A stretch of DNA of 18,289 bases from NCBI GenBank assembly GCA_022578965.1, contig MU400959.1, positions 1 to 18,289 on the forward strand, written 5' to 3'. This document shows positions 8,922 to 17,848 of this stretch, piece after piece. The position numbers were made by a program, and so were the translations under genes. Numbering within the stretch: position 1 is the first letter of the stretch; each line of letters starts with the position of its first letter. The notes beneath the pieces were generated by a model that was given only the letters and a program-made list of their open reading frames with translations, made no database searches and had not been told where the DNA came from. Source of the stretch: Xylaria sp. FL1777. Lineage: Eukaryota > Ascomycota > Sordariomycetes > Xylariales > Xylariaceae.

Positions 8922-9600
8922 TTAAAACTTAATAATTAAATTTTTAGTATTATTAGCTTTAGTACTTTTTGCTTTTGCTTTTTTTTTATTTTTAGTATTT
9001 ATATTAGCTTTTTTATTATTGCTAAAAGAATTATTAGTTAAAATAAGCTTTTTTTTAACAAAGGTAAGCTAATTAGTTTTTTAGTTTATTTTATTTTTAA
9101 TGTTTTCTTTTAAGCATAAAATTTAAACATTATTTAAGTTAAAAGCTATAATATTTAACTTACGCTAAACTTTAAAATTTAATATAATTAGGTTTATAGT
9201 TTTATTAGTTTAGTAATAGCTTTATTTAGTTTAACTAATAACTATAATTATTAAACCTTTTTTATTTAAAAATGCAATATATAATTAATTTTTATATATA
9301 ACAAACTATTTTTAATATTTTTTTTTGCTTTATTTATTTAAAAAAATATGCACTATAGTAAACTTAGCTCTAAATAAATTATTATTTAAAGCTATACTTT
9401 TGCTATTTAAAGTTTTAATTTTAATGCTTATACTATAACGCAAAAAAAGCTATTTATAAATTATATTAATTATAATTTTACATAAATTAAAGCTTTAGTT
9501 ATATTGTTTAGCAATATAGCTAAAAAAGTTAAATAATATTATTTATTACTTATAGTTTTTATTTTTATAAGCTTTATTAAAGCGTTATATGCTTTTAAAA
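8922..9600 (-). pseudogene. Unassigned RIP-degraded coding relic A
   Basis: Two long minus-strand frames join near 9340. The upstream one (9600 to about 9340) reads KAYNALIKLIKIKTISNK, stop, YYLTFLAILLNNITKAL, then IYVKIIINIIYK, stop, and so on to NLFRAKFTIVHIFL, with only two stops in about 90 codons. The downstream one continues INKAKKNIKNSLLYIKINYIL, then LLVKLNKAITKLIKTINLIIL and FKV, stop, RKLNIIAFNLNNV. It ends in a hydrophilic tail LTNNSFSNNKKANINTKNKK before TAA at 8924-8922. Undoing G-to-A turns that tail into an Asp/Glu-rich C-terminus. I recognise no family. The even spread of TAA/TAG and Asn/Lys excess show a former gene. The frame change near 9340 could be an indel or a lost intron. 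Confidence 0.6.
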
Positions 9601-10177
9601 GTATTATTATTATTTATATTTACTACTAATTTGCTAGTGCTACTAATAGCTAAATATTAAATGCTATTAATACTAATATAAAGCACTTTTTTTAGCAGCT
9701 AAAATAAATTAAAGCTTAGTTTATATAGTTTTAGCTTATTAAAGTTAAATAAAAATAAAAGCAGTATTAATAGCTTTATAAAGCTAAGTTATAAATATTT
9801 TAATATATTTTTTAAATAATTTATAAAAAAAGTTGCTAAACAAAAAACTATGCTTTTTTATTGCAAAAATTAAATTAATTAATATGTTGTACTATTTATG
9901 TTTTTATAAATATATGCTTTATTTATTACTAGTACTTTAAAGTATTATAAAGCAAATATGCTATAAACCTTAATTTTAGCATTTTTTTTAATTGGGATTT
10001 TTTTATTTTTGTTATTTATATTAACTTAGCTTAAGGTTTGCTTTTTTTAATAAGTTAAGTTTTTTATTAGCTTAAAAGCTTTAAACAAATAATATATATT
10101 AAAAGTTAAAAATAAAAAAACAAACATAATTTTGCTAGTTTGCTTTAGTTAACAAAAAGTTCTATATAAAAAATATA
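9601..10177. other. AT-rich stretch, no assignable feature
   Basis: It may hold the N-terminal part of relic A on the minus strand, since an AT-converted frame continues a little past 9600, but stops become too dense to follow. No repeat or motif was seen. Confidence 0.4.
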
Positions 10178-10222
10178 AAAAACTAAATATTTAATAATAC
10201 TAGTATTAAATATTTAGTTTTT
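10178..10222. repeat. Hairpin 1: perfect 18-bp inverted repeat
   Basis: AAAAACTAAATATTTAAT (10178-10195) and its exact reverse complement (10205-10222) flank a 9-nt loop AATACTAGT. The arm core ACTAAATATTT recurs in the hairpins at 12024-12067 and 16291-16391 and as single copies near 10709-10727 and 16244-16259. Confidence 0.85.
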
Positions 10223-10675
10223 ACTAAGTTATATATACTTTTAGTAATATTAGATTTAAGTTTTATATTTTAGCAATAAAGTTTTGTTTATTAAAAATAT
10301 ACTTCTTTTTTAATTTGTTAATTTTAGACTTACTATTATTATAAGCTAAATATATGTTAAGGTTTTTTTAAAAAAAAGATTATAATATATTATAAGTTTG
10401 CATAGCTATAAAAAAAAGTATAAAAATAAATAACAAATAATAAATCTTTTTATATTTAAATATAATAATATATTTTTTATAATAAAAATTATTTAGCACT
10501 TTATTATAAGTTATTATTTTTTTAGTTTTATATTTATTTGCTATAAAAGCAAAATTAAAAAAATTAATAATTTTAGTTAATATAACAGCTATATTTATTT
10601 TTAATGTTTATTATTAGTAAGTACTATTAAAAGAAATAAAAATTTAAATATTTATAATAAATATTTTATTTTTTA

Positions 10676-10789
10676 AGCATTTAAAAGCTTATAAAATAAA
10701 ATAAATAATAAAATATTTAGTTTTTTAAAACTTATTTTTATTTATTTATAAGCTAATATAATTAAAAAATAGTTTTGCTTTTAAATGCT
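10676..10789. repeat. Nested inverted repeat around another copy of the hairpin motif
   Basis: The outer arms AGCATTTAAAAGC (10676-10688) and GCTTTTAAATGCT (10777-10789) are a perfect 13-bp inverted pair. The inner arms AGCTTATAAA (10686-10695) and TTTATAAGCT (10745-10754) are also perfect. Inside lies AAAATATTTAGTTTTTTAAA, the same motif as in the other hairpins. The remaining sequence between 10223 and 10848 shows no coding signal. Confidence 0.65.
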
Positions 10790-10848
10790 ATTATAATATT
10801 TTGCTAGTTTATTTTAAAGTATAATATAGCATTTATAACTAATTAATT

Positions 10849-11700
10849 TTAACTTTTAGTGTTACTTAATATATATTTTATAATTAAGTTATATTTTTTT
10901 TTACGGTTTTTTGCTTTTTTTTTAGCTTTAGCTTTTATAACATTATTGTTTTAAAAATTTAAATCTTTGTTTAAAGAATTAGCTTTAATAGTTATTATTA
11001 CTTCTGCTGTTTTATTTAAAGCAAGCTTATTAATAACTTTTATATTATTTGCATTAATAATTGTTTTAATTTTATTTGCTTTATTAGCTTTTAATAAAAA
11101 TAATAAATTATTTATTTTAGTTTTATTAATAAAGCTTTTAGTTTAAGTATAAATATATTTTATATTAGCTATGCTTAAATGTAGTAAATTTATTATGCTT
11201 TAGTTTATAGCAATAAATATATATTGCTTTATTAAAAGATTTATAAAACATTATAACTTTACTTAAATATTATAATTTGTTATGCTTTTAAGTATTACTG
11301 CTTTGTTTTTTAGCTGTTTTTTAATGCTATTAATATAACCTATATAAAAAAAAAATAGTATTACGTTTTTTATTACTACATTAAAAAAGCTAGCTTAGCT
11401 TGCTGCATTAGTTTTATTAAAAAGTATAGCTAGTAGTTTATAATTATTTTTTTAAATATTAAAAGCAATAACTTTTAAAACTATAATAATAATTAAAAGC
11501 TATATTATTGCTTTTTTTTGCTTATAATATATAAAAAATTTATTATTATAACATTTATGCTAATAAAACTATATAAAAAGCAATACTTTAGTTTAATTTT
11601 TTTTAAAAATGCTATAAATAAGCTTAATGCTTTAGCTTTATTAAATGTAAAAATGCTTTAAGTAAATTTATAATAGCTTAAAAGCTGCTATAATTATAGT
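10849..11700 (-). pseudogene. Unassigned RIP-degraded coding relic B
   Basis: Three overlapping minus-strand frames succeed each other. The first (about 11690-11255) reads QLLSYYKFT, stop, SIFTFNKAKALSLFIAFLKK, then AII, stop, LLIIIIVLKVIAFNI, stop, KNNYKLLAILFNKTNAAS, stop, ASFFNVVIKNVILFFFYIG and YINSIKKQLKNKAVILKS. The second (11260 to about 11150) reads KVIMFYKSFNKAIYIYCYKL. The third (about 11145-10849) reads TKINNLLFLLKANKANKIKT, then AEVIITIKANSLNKDLNF, stop, NNNVIKAKAKKKAKNRKKKY and NLIIKYILSNTKS before TAA at 10851-10849. Reversing G-to-A makes the C-terminal part very acidic. Stops are TAA/TAG only. I do not recognise the family. Like relic A it ends in a formerly acidic tail, so the two may be related in kind. 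Confidence 0.6.
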
Positions 11701-12023
11701 TATTTTTAGTATATTTGCTTTTTATTAACTTTTTGCAATAATTACTATAAAAAGCATTTTACTTTTTAAAAATTAATAACTTTGCTACAAAAACATAAAG
11801 TAAGCTATAAAATTATGCTTTTTAAGTAAGTTTATTAAAGCATTAAGTTTGTTTTTAGTACTAAAGTTATATATTATAATATACTAAATTATTGCACTAA
11901 AGCTATTTTATATCAAAAAAAAATCAAAATTTTTTTAAGTTATGCTTATATTTTAAAATTAGTAATAAAAATATAATATTACTAATACTACAACTATATT
12001 AGTATAATTATACTTAAGCGCAC
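11701..12023. other. AT-rich stretch, possible 5' part of relic B
   Basis: The minus-strand frame of relic B can be followed a little above 11700 through several TAA codons (probably former CAA) and is then lost. A local pair of TATCAAAA and AATCAAAA at about 11910-11935 is among the few places where TCA survives. Confidence 0.4.
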
Positions 12024-12067
12024 AAAAAACCAAATATTTTAATTATTATTAAAATATTTAGTTTTTT
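12024..12067. repeat. Hairpin 2: 20-bp inverted repeat
   Basis: AAAAAACCAAATATTTTAAT (12024-12043) and ATTAAAATATTTAGTTTTTT (12048-12067) are reverse complements except for one C opposite A, separated by TATT. The mismatch is what a G-to-A change in one arm would produce. It shares the ACTAAATATTT core with hairpins 1 and 3 and lies between minus-strand relic B and plus-strand relic C. Confidence 0.85.
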
Positions 12068-12595
12068 AAAGTTTTAATATAAAAACAATATAAAAAATAA
12101 ATATTTACTATAAGTATTTATAAAAAAAATAAACTTATTTTAAGTTTTAAAGTAAAAAATAAATATTAACACTTTATTTTATATTTTTTGCTTTTTTATT
12201 TCTATAAGTTATATATTATACTTTTTAATACTATTAATATTATTTTAGTTTTATATAACTTATTTAAAGATTACTTTTTAAGTAAAAAATAAAAAAGCAG
12301 CAAAAATACTTATATTATAATTAGCAAAATACTAAGTTAACTAAAAATTACTAAAGTAAGCAGCTAAAATAACTTATATATTTTAACTACTATTAGCTAC
12401 TTTTTTTAAAAAGGTTTTTTTTTAGCTTATAATAATACTTTTTAGCTATAAGTTTAAGCTTTAGTAATAATAAAAGCTTTATAAACTAAATATTTAAAAT
12501 AGCAAACATAAATAGTTAATATAGTTAAGCTAAAAAAAAAAGTTATAAAAAAAACAAAAAAAGCAAACTAAAAAAAGCTTAGCAAAAATTATAAT
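12068..12595. other. AT-rich intergenic-looking stretch
   Basis: It lies between divergent relics B and C. There is no frame that I trust. Short homopurine runs and many AAGCTT/AGCT steps are present, but no distinct feature. Confidence 0.4.
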
Positions 12596-12735
12596 AAATA
12601 TTTTATTTTTAAAACCTTTTATAATTATTAAGCTAATATATAATTATTATATAGCTTTAAATATTTTATTTTTAATAGTTATTAAGCTAAAGTATAATTA
12701 CTATATAGCTTTAAATATTTTATTTTTAATAGCTT
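12596..12735. repeat. 54-bp tandem repeat, about 2.5 copies
   Basis: The block ATTAAGCTAA, then TATAATTATTATATAGCTTT and AAATATTTTATTTTTAATAG occurs twice with a 54-bp period (ATAGCTTTAA at 12651 and 12705). An extra copy of AAATATTTTATTTTTAA sits at 12596. The repeats lie in the gap between divergent relics B and C. Confidence 0.75.
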
Positions 12736-12964
12736 TTACTAGTTATATTTTAGTTTTAGGTTTTATTATAGCTACTTATAATTATTAAAATTATAGCTAT
12801 TGTTTGTTTTTAGCTTTATATTATTTATAACGTTTATTTTGTTTTTTTTTTTGCTAGTTTTACTGCTATTAGTTAGCTTTTTTGCTAGCTTATGCTATAT
12901 AGTTAGCTTTATGTTTAACTTTTTATATAATGCTATATATTTTGTAAAGATTTTTTTTATTAAC

Positions 12965-13318
12965 ATGCTTATTTTATATAATAACTTAAATATTAATATT
13001 AAGCTATTAGTTTTTAAGTTTTTTAGTTTAAGCTATACTAATAAATTAACAAAAAAAAATAGCAGTTTTATAGCATTAAAAAATGTACTAAAGCAAAATA
13101 TATATAGTTAAAAAAACATAATAAGTTACTTAGTAAATATATAAAAAAGCTGTTTAAAAAACATACGCAAGAAACTTTTGCTATAATAATTAAATAAATA
13201 TTAAAGCATAGCATTAAAGCTAAAATAAAAAGCATTACGTTTTTATTACATAAGTATTATAACATATAAATATATATTATAGTATGTTTATATAGCAATA
13301 TTATAAACTTAATTAAGT
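12965..13318 (+). pseudogene. Unassigned RIP-degraded coding relic C (5' part)
   Basis: The frame opens at ATG 12965 and reads MLILYNNLNINIKLLVFKFF, then SLSYTNKLTKKNSSFIALKN and VLKQNIYS to TAA at 13109. A second frame takes over at 13108 and runs about 70 codons with two stops: LKKHNKLLSKYIKKLFKKHT, then QETFAIIIK, stop, ILKHSIKAKIKSITFLLHKY. Undoing the mutation gives an acidic, helical protein (the Asn/Lys excess becomes Asp/Glu). The frame change could be an indel or an intron. The frame stays open for 55 codons upstream of 12965, but only as a Phe/Leu-rich stretch opening at a TTG, so I do not count it. I recognise no family. It diverges from relic B. Confidence 0.55.
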
Positions 13319-14433
13319 AACTATAGCAAATATATTAATATAATAACTATTAAAGCTTTTTTAAATAAATAACTTATGTTATTATATAATAGCTTTTTTT
13401 TTATTATATTATAATGCAATAGCTTTAAATAGCTATATTTAAAACTAAAAAAATTTAATTTTGTAGTAATATGCTTAAACAATTAAACATAAAAAAACTT
13501 AGTTTTTTTAAAGTTTAGCGTAATAAAAATATAAAAGCTAATATATACTTAATAATAATTAAACTAGTTATTAAAAAATAAACATATAATGTTTTTACTA
13601 ATAAATATAGCAAGCTAAACCTTTTAAACTTTATAATATTAAAAAGCAAAGCTTTTATTTAATTAACTAGCATAATTATTTAAAGTATTAAGCATTAATA
13701 CTATATATATAAACTAGCTTTAACGTTTATTTATATTATAATTACTAAAGTTATAAGTTTTTATTTTTAGTTTTTACTATTATGCAAAAATAAAAAATAA
13801 AAAGTTAGCACTATTAAATAGTATTATTTTGTTTGCTTAAAAGCTTTTAACTTTAGTTTTGCTTAAAGTATTAAAAACTTAAAAATAAATGCAGTAAACA
13901 TTAAATAAGCTAAAAAGTTAAAAATAGCTTTATATATAATTTAGCTAGCTTTTATACAAAATATTATATTATGCTTAATAAAAAAGTTTAAGCTTTTTAA
14001 AATATAACTTATAAGCTTTAAAAAACTTTAAATTATATATATAAACAATTAACTATAATGTAAGCTTAAAAGTTTTGCTACGTAATAGCTATGCTTTATA
14101 ATGTTTAGTAAAAATAGTAGTATAATTAGCAATGTTTTAAAAGTTGTTTAATAGTATTATTTTAAATTGCTTATTTATGCTTAGTATACTTTGTGTTATA
14201 TTTTATTAAATTACTTTTAATTAATTTTAATGCTTAAAAAAAAATAAGCAAAGCTGCTTTAAAGCATAATTCGTAAGTTAAAAAATATACTACTTAAATA
14301 TATTATTTAATATTTATAATATGTTATATTTTTGCATTACGTTCTTTAAGTTAAGCTTTTATAATAACTTTTTTAATTTGTTAAGCATATAGTAATTTTA
14401 AATAATATGCTATAGCTATAATATTTAAAAAAA
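13319..14433 (+). other. A-rich strand, probable continuation of relic C
   Basis: The plus strand remains A-biased, and short open stretches of 15-25 codons separated by TAA/TAG occur, but no stretch carries a motif. I treat it as body of relic C or of a neighbour, undelimited. Confidence 0.35.
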
Positions 14434-14613
14434 AATACTATTAATATAAGTTTGCTTAAAAAAAATAAGCAATATTTAATTTGTATATATATGTTTAGCA
14501 TACTTAATAGCATTAAACTGCTTTAATAATATATTACTATTAAAAAATGCAAATATTGCTAGCTTTTTAATAAGCTTAATAAAGCAAACAGCAAAAGCAA
14601 GCATAAAGTTATT
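14434..14613 (+). pseudogene. Relic coding segment with a C-x2-C pair
   Basis: A 60-codon plus-strand frame with three stops reads NTINISLLKKNKQYLICIYM, then FSILNSIKLL, two stops, YITIKKCKYC, stop, LFNKLNKANSKSKHKVI. The cysteines at 14548 and 14557 form C-x2-C followed by a charged segment, suggesting half of a metal-binding site, but the partner ligands are not evident. It may belong to the same former gene as relic C. A further 33-codon open stretch lies at 15065-15163 (FLLFLAFLYLKIYIANININ). I recognise neither. Confidence 0.4.
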
Positions 14614-16243
14614 TAGCTAGCATATTAAAACAAAAAAAAAAAGTTATAAGTAATAAAATTAGTTAATAAAAACAAGCAAATAGTTTGTTAAAAAAGCAGT
14701 TTATAAAAGTTTATAGTAGTTATAATATAAAACTAAAGCATATAATATTTATAGCATATATTATAGTAAAGCAGCATAAAAACATTAAATAAAGTAAATA
14801 ATATATAATATAACTAGCTTTTATAAAACTAAAAAGCGTTAAAAAAAAAAGAAAAATTAAGTAGTATTACTTTTTGCGTTAATATTTTAGTTTTGCTTTA
14901 ATAGTATTATTTAAGTAAGTTTAAACTAAAAAGCAGCAAATTAAACTGCAGTAAATCAAAAAAATAAAATCTTTTTATAAGTGTTTATATATGTTGCTTA
15001 TAAAAATTATATACTTTAATCTTAAATAAAGCTACTTTTTTAACGTAAAAGCTAGCTAAAGTAATTTTTACTATTTTTAGCTTTTTTATATCTTAAAATA
15101 TATATTGCAAATATAAATATAAACAATATTTTTAAAATAAGCTATTGCTATTATAAGCTATTTTAGCTATATATGCTAATTTATTAAGCAAAATAAATAA
15201 AAATATTATATTATTAGTTAAATAAAAAGGTTTAATAATATAAAGCACGTTTTAAAAAGCAAAGTTAACTTATATAACGTTAAAATAAAAATACTACTAG
15301 TTTGCTGTTAAAAAATAGTTTATATAAAATTTCTGCAAAGTACTTTTTATTAAATAGCTTATAGTTATATTTTTAATATTATATTTTTATAAAAAAAAAA
15401 TAAAACTAATAAAATAGCTAAATAAATATTAGTTATATAAAGTTTTAAAGTAGTTTTAAAATAGTTTTATATATTTGCATAAAATAGTATATTATAATTA
15501 AGTATACTTAAAAAAGCTAAAGCTTTTTGCTAAAGCTTGTTAAATGCTTACTTTTGCTTTAGTTTAAGCAAAACTAATAAAATGCTAAGCAATAATTACA
15601 AAAGAACAAAAAGCATATAAAGCAAGTAGTATATAGTTTTTTACGAACTGTTTTTATATTTTAAATAGCAAATAAATAGTTTAATGTTTAAAAATCAAAA
15701 AAAAGTAAAAAAAAAAAAAATAAACATAGTTATTAAAACTATATTAAAAAAAGCTAAGCTGTAAATTTTAGGTTTTATAAAGTTTTACTAAGTTAAAAAC
15801 GCAGTATATATTTTAAGCAATAAAAAATTAAAACAAAAGTAAATAACTTAAAGTAAATATTGCTAAAAAAAATGCAGCAAAAAAACAAAGCTATATAAAA
15901 TAGCTATTAATATTATATTAATAAGTAATATATATTTGTTAGTAAATATTATAACAAAAAGCTTTAGTAAATAAAAAAAAAAGCTTAAGCTTATTAGTAT
16001 TAAAAAAAATATGCTAAAAAAAGATCTATAAAGCTTTTAGCTTAAAACAAAATAATAAAATATTAATAAAATTATTATGTTTTAAAAAATTAATATAAAA
16101 AATTAAAAAGCTTTATATAAAATAATTTATTATATGTTTTAATATATAGCTAGCTATATTAATTATTTTTTTTATATAAATAAATTAGTATAATAAATAT
16201 AACAAAATAAATAAAAAATGTACAAAAAAAAAGAATAGCATAC
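14614..16243 (+). other. A-rich strand with short broken frames, unassigned
   Basis: Scattered plus-strand frames (for example around 14690-14900, 15065-15163 and 15600-15700) have the same Asn/Lys-rich, TAA/TAG-broken look as the relics. They do not add up to a domain I can name. No repeat longer than about 15 bp was seen by eye. Confidence 0.35.
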
Positions 16244-16261
16244 AAAAAACTAAATATTTAA
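16244..16261. repeat. Single copy of the hairpin motif
   Basis: CAAAAAACTAAATATTTAAG here repeats the arm of hairpins 1-3, about 50 bp before hairpin 3. It has no inverted partner of its own nearby. Confidence 0.6.
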
Positions 16262-16290
16262 GGAATAAAAAAAACAAAAAGAATAAAAAA

Positions 16291-16391
16291 ATAAAAGCTT
16301 ATAAAAAACTAAATATCTTAAAATATATAGTCTTTTTTTTTTTAAAAAAGACTATATATTTTAAAATATTTAGTTTTTTATAAGCTTTTAT
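16291..16391. repeat. Hairpin 3: 48-bp inverted repeat, 5-nt loop
   Basis: Arms 16291-16338 and 16344-16391 pair along their full length around TTTTT, except for one C (16317) opposite A (16365). The arm contains AAAAAACTAAATAT and AGTCTTTTTT. It is by far the longest near-perfect inverted repeat in the window. The single mismatch is of the C/A kind left by one C-to-T event on one strand. It lies between the relic C and relic D segments. Confidence 0.92.
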
Positions 16392-16752
16392 ATATATATA
16401 AGCAGTTTAAAAATATAAACAAAAATAAAAAAACATAAAAAAAATAAAAAATAAAGCATACTATAGTTATATTAATAAAAATAAAAGTATAAAATTTGTT
16501 CTTATATGTAATAATACGTATTGTTAAATAAAAAAAAAAACTGCTAGCTAAGCTAATTATAGTAAACTAATAGTAAAAAAAAAAAAGCAAAAACAAAAAA
16601 ACAATTTTTGTTAAAAATAAAAGCTTTATTAGCAATAAAAACAAAAGGATTTTGCTATAATAAAGTAAAAAGAAAGTTAAGCAATAAAGCAACAAGCTTA
16701 TTTAAAATATAAAGCGTAAAAAACAAAAAAAAAATTAAGAAAAAAAAAAATA
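16392..16752. other. A-rich stretch before relic D
   Basis: Long A-runs with scattered GC steps. It may hold the N-terminus of relic D on the plus strand, but no start can be chosen. Confidence 0.35.
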
Positions 16753-17001
16753 ACTAGTTTTAAAGTATTTAAAACGGTACTATTACTTTTGTTGCTATTA
16801 AAAAAGCTTAAGTTATTAGAACTAAAAAAACTTTAGGATTAAAAATAAGCAAAAAAAGCAAAAAAAAAAAAAAGTTTTAGTTTAAGCAGTTTAAAATTTG
16901 TAGCATTGCTATTATTTAAATTTAAAAAAGCAAAGCTATTTATATATAGCAGTTCTAAAGATTGCTTAAATAAAGAAGTAAAAAGTAGCAATAATACTTA
17001 A
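16753..17001 (+). pseudogene. RIP-degraded coding relic D, formerly acidic segment
   Basis: The plus-strand frame reads TSFKVFKTVLLLLLLLKKLK, then LLELKKL, a cluster of three stops (TAG, TAA, TAA at 16834-16848), and AKKAKKKKSFSLSSLKFVAL, LLLFKFKKAKLFIYSSSKDC, LNKEVKSSNNT to TAA at 16999. Read with G-to-A and C-to-T undone, it is a Glu/Asp/Pro/Ser-rich low-complexity region of the kind that links domains in fungal transposon proteins. No domain is recognisable. It shares a strand with relic C and with the C-terminal segment at 17600-17848, which may be the end of the same former gene. Confidence 0.55.
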
Positions 17002-17336
17002 AAATAAATAAAAAAAAGTTAAATAGTTAAAAATAAAACATTCGTAAAAAAAAAAAAAAAAAATAAACAAAATTAGCTCTAAGTAAAATAATAGTAGTAT
17101 AAAAGCAAATTAAAAGTTAAAAGCAGTAAAATAAAAACATAAAAATATATAAGTACTAAAGTATTTTTATTAAAAAACAAGTTAAAAAAAAAAATATAAA
17201 ATTAACTAAAAAGTTAAGCAGCTTTTTGTTTTAATTTAACAATTTGTTATGCTTAAGCTTTTTTGCGTTTCTGCTAATTATGTTTAGTAGCTAATAAAAG
17301 CATAATAATTAAGCTATAAAAAAAACAGTAAAGCAA
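17002..17336 (+). other. A-rich stretch between relic D segments
   Basis: A plus-strand A-bias continues, with a run of 18 A at about 17046-17063. There is no clear frame or motif. Confidence 0.35.
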
Positions 17337-17460
17337 GCAAAAATAACAATATAACAAATAAAAGCGCTAAAAAAAAACAAGCAAAAATAGTAATACAACA
17401 AGTAAAAGCGCTAAAAAAAAGCTAAAAAAGCGCTAAACGAGCACTAAACAAGCACTAAAA
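17337..17460. repeat. 44-bp direct repeat and AGCGCTAAA/AGCACTAAA short repeats
   Basis: GCAAAAATAACAATATAACA starting at 17337 recurs as GCAAAAATAGTAATACAACA at 17381, a period of 44 bp; both continue into AAAAGCGCTAAAAAAA. They are followed by a run of 10-13-bp units: AGCGCTAAAC, GAGCACTAAAC, AAGCACTAAAA. In the plus-strand sense this gives Ala/Leu/Lys/Gln-rich repeats, so it may be a repetitive coiled-coil part of relic D. The 44-bp period is not a multiple of three, so one copy is now out of frame. Confidence 0.7.
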
Positions 17461-17599
17461 AATAAGCTTAATAATAGCGCGCAACTTAAAAAAAAACAAG
17501 CTATAATAAAAATACAAATGTAATAAAAATGGAAAAAAAAAAGAAAAAAAAAAAAAGCAATAATAACAAGCAATAAAATTTATAAACGAATTTTTATAA

Positions 17600-17848
17600 T
17601 GTGCATTAAAAGTGTTATAGTGTTGCAAAGAAATTAATACGCAAAAAATTAAGTATATTAAGCAGCAAAAAAAAGATGATTAGCTTTAAATAAAGTAATG
17701 CAAAAGTACTATTATGCTAAGCTAGCAGATTGCAAAAATAAAAGCATATAAAGCTAGCAAATAATTAAGCATAAAAACTATTAGTAAGAAAATCAATAGA
17801 AATTTTCACTAAGTTAAACGTATAAACACGCTACTAACCTTAACCTAA
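17600..17848 (+). pseudogene. C-terminal segment of relic D
   Basis: The plus-strand frame from 17600 reads CALKVL, stop, CCKEINTQKIKYIKQQKKDD, stop, L, stop, IK, stop, CKSTIMLS, stop, QIAKIKAYKASK, stop, LSIKTISKKINRNFH, stop, VKRINTLLTLT, ending in TAA at 17846-17848. Most internal stops look like former CAA/CAG/CGA codons, and restoring Gln gives a Gln/Lys/Glu-rich helix. This stretch is less mutated than its surroundings: GAT GAT, TCA and CAC survive. Composition drops to nearly pure A/T directly after the stop, which supports it as a real gene end. A charged helical C-terminus is common in fungal pogo/Fot1-type transposases, but no catalytic motif was seen, so I leave it unassigned. Confidence 0.5.

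Noticed and set aside
12800..12964. N-terminal extension of the 12.8-13.1 kb plus-strand frame (hydrophobic, membrane-like)
   Set aside because: It begins at TTG after an in-frame TAG and is a Phe/Leu run typical of T-rich DNA. Only the part from ATG 12965 has relic-like Asn/Lys composition.
13490..15200. LINE reverse transcriptase YADD box (a Tyr-Ala-Asn-Leu-Leu reading near 15170)
   Set aside because: One residue short of the motif, in a different frame from the best relic frame, and no other RT block nearby.
10178..16391. Hairpins as transcription terminators
   Set aside because: Intrinsic hairpin terminators are bacterial; this DNA looks fungal. They are kept as repeats of unknown role.
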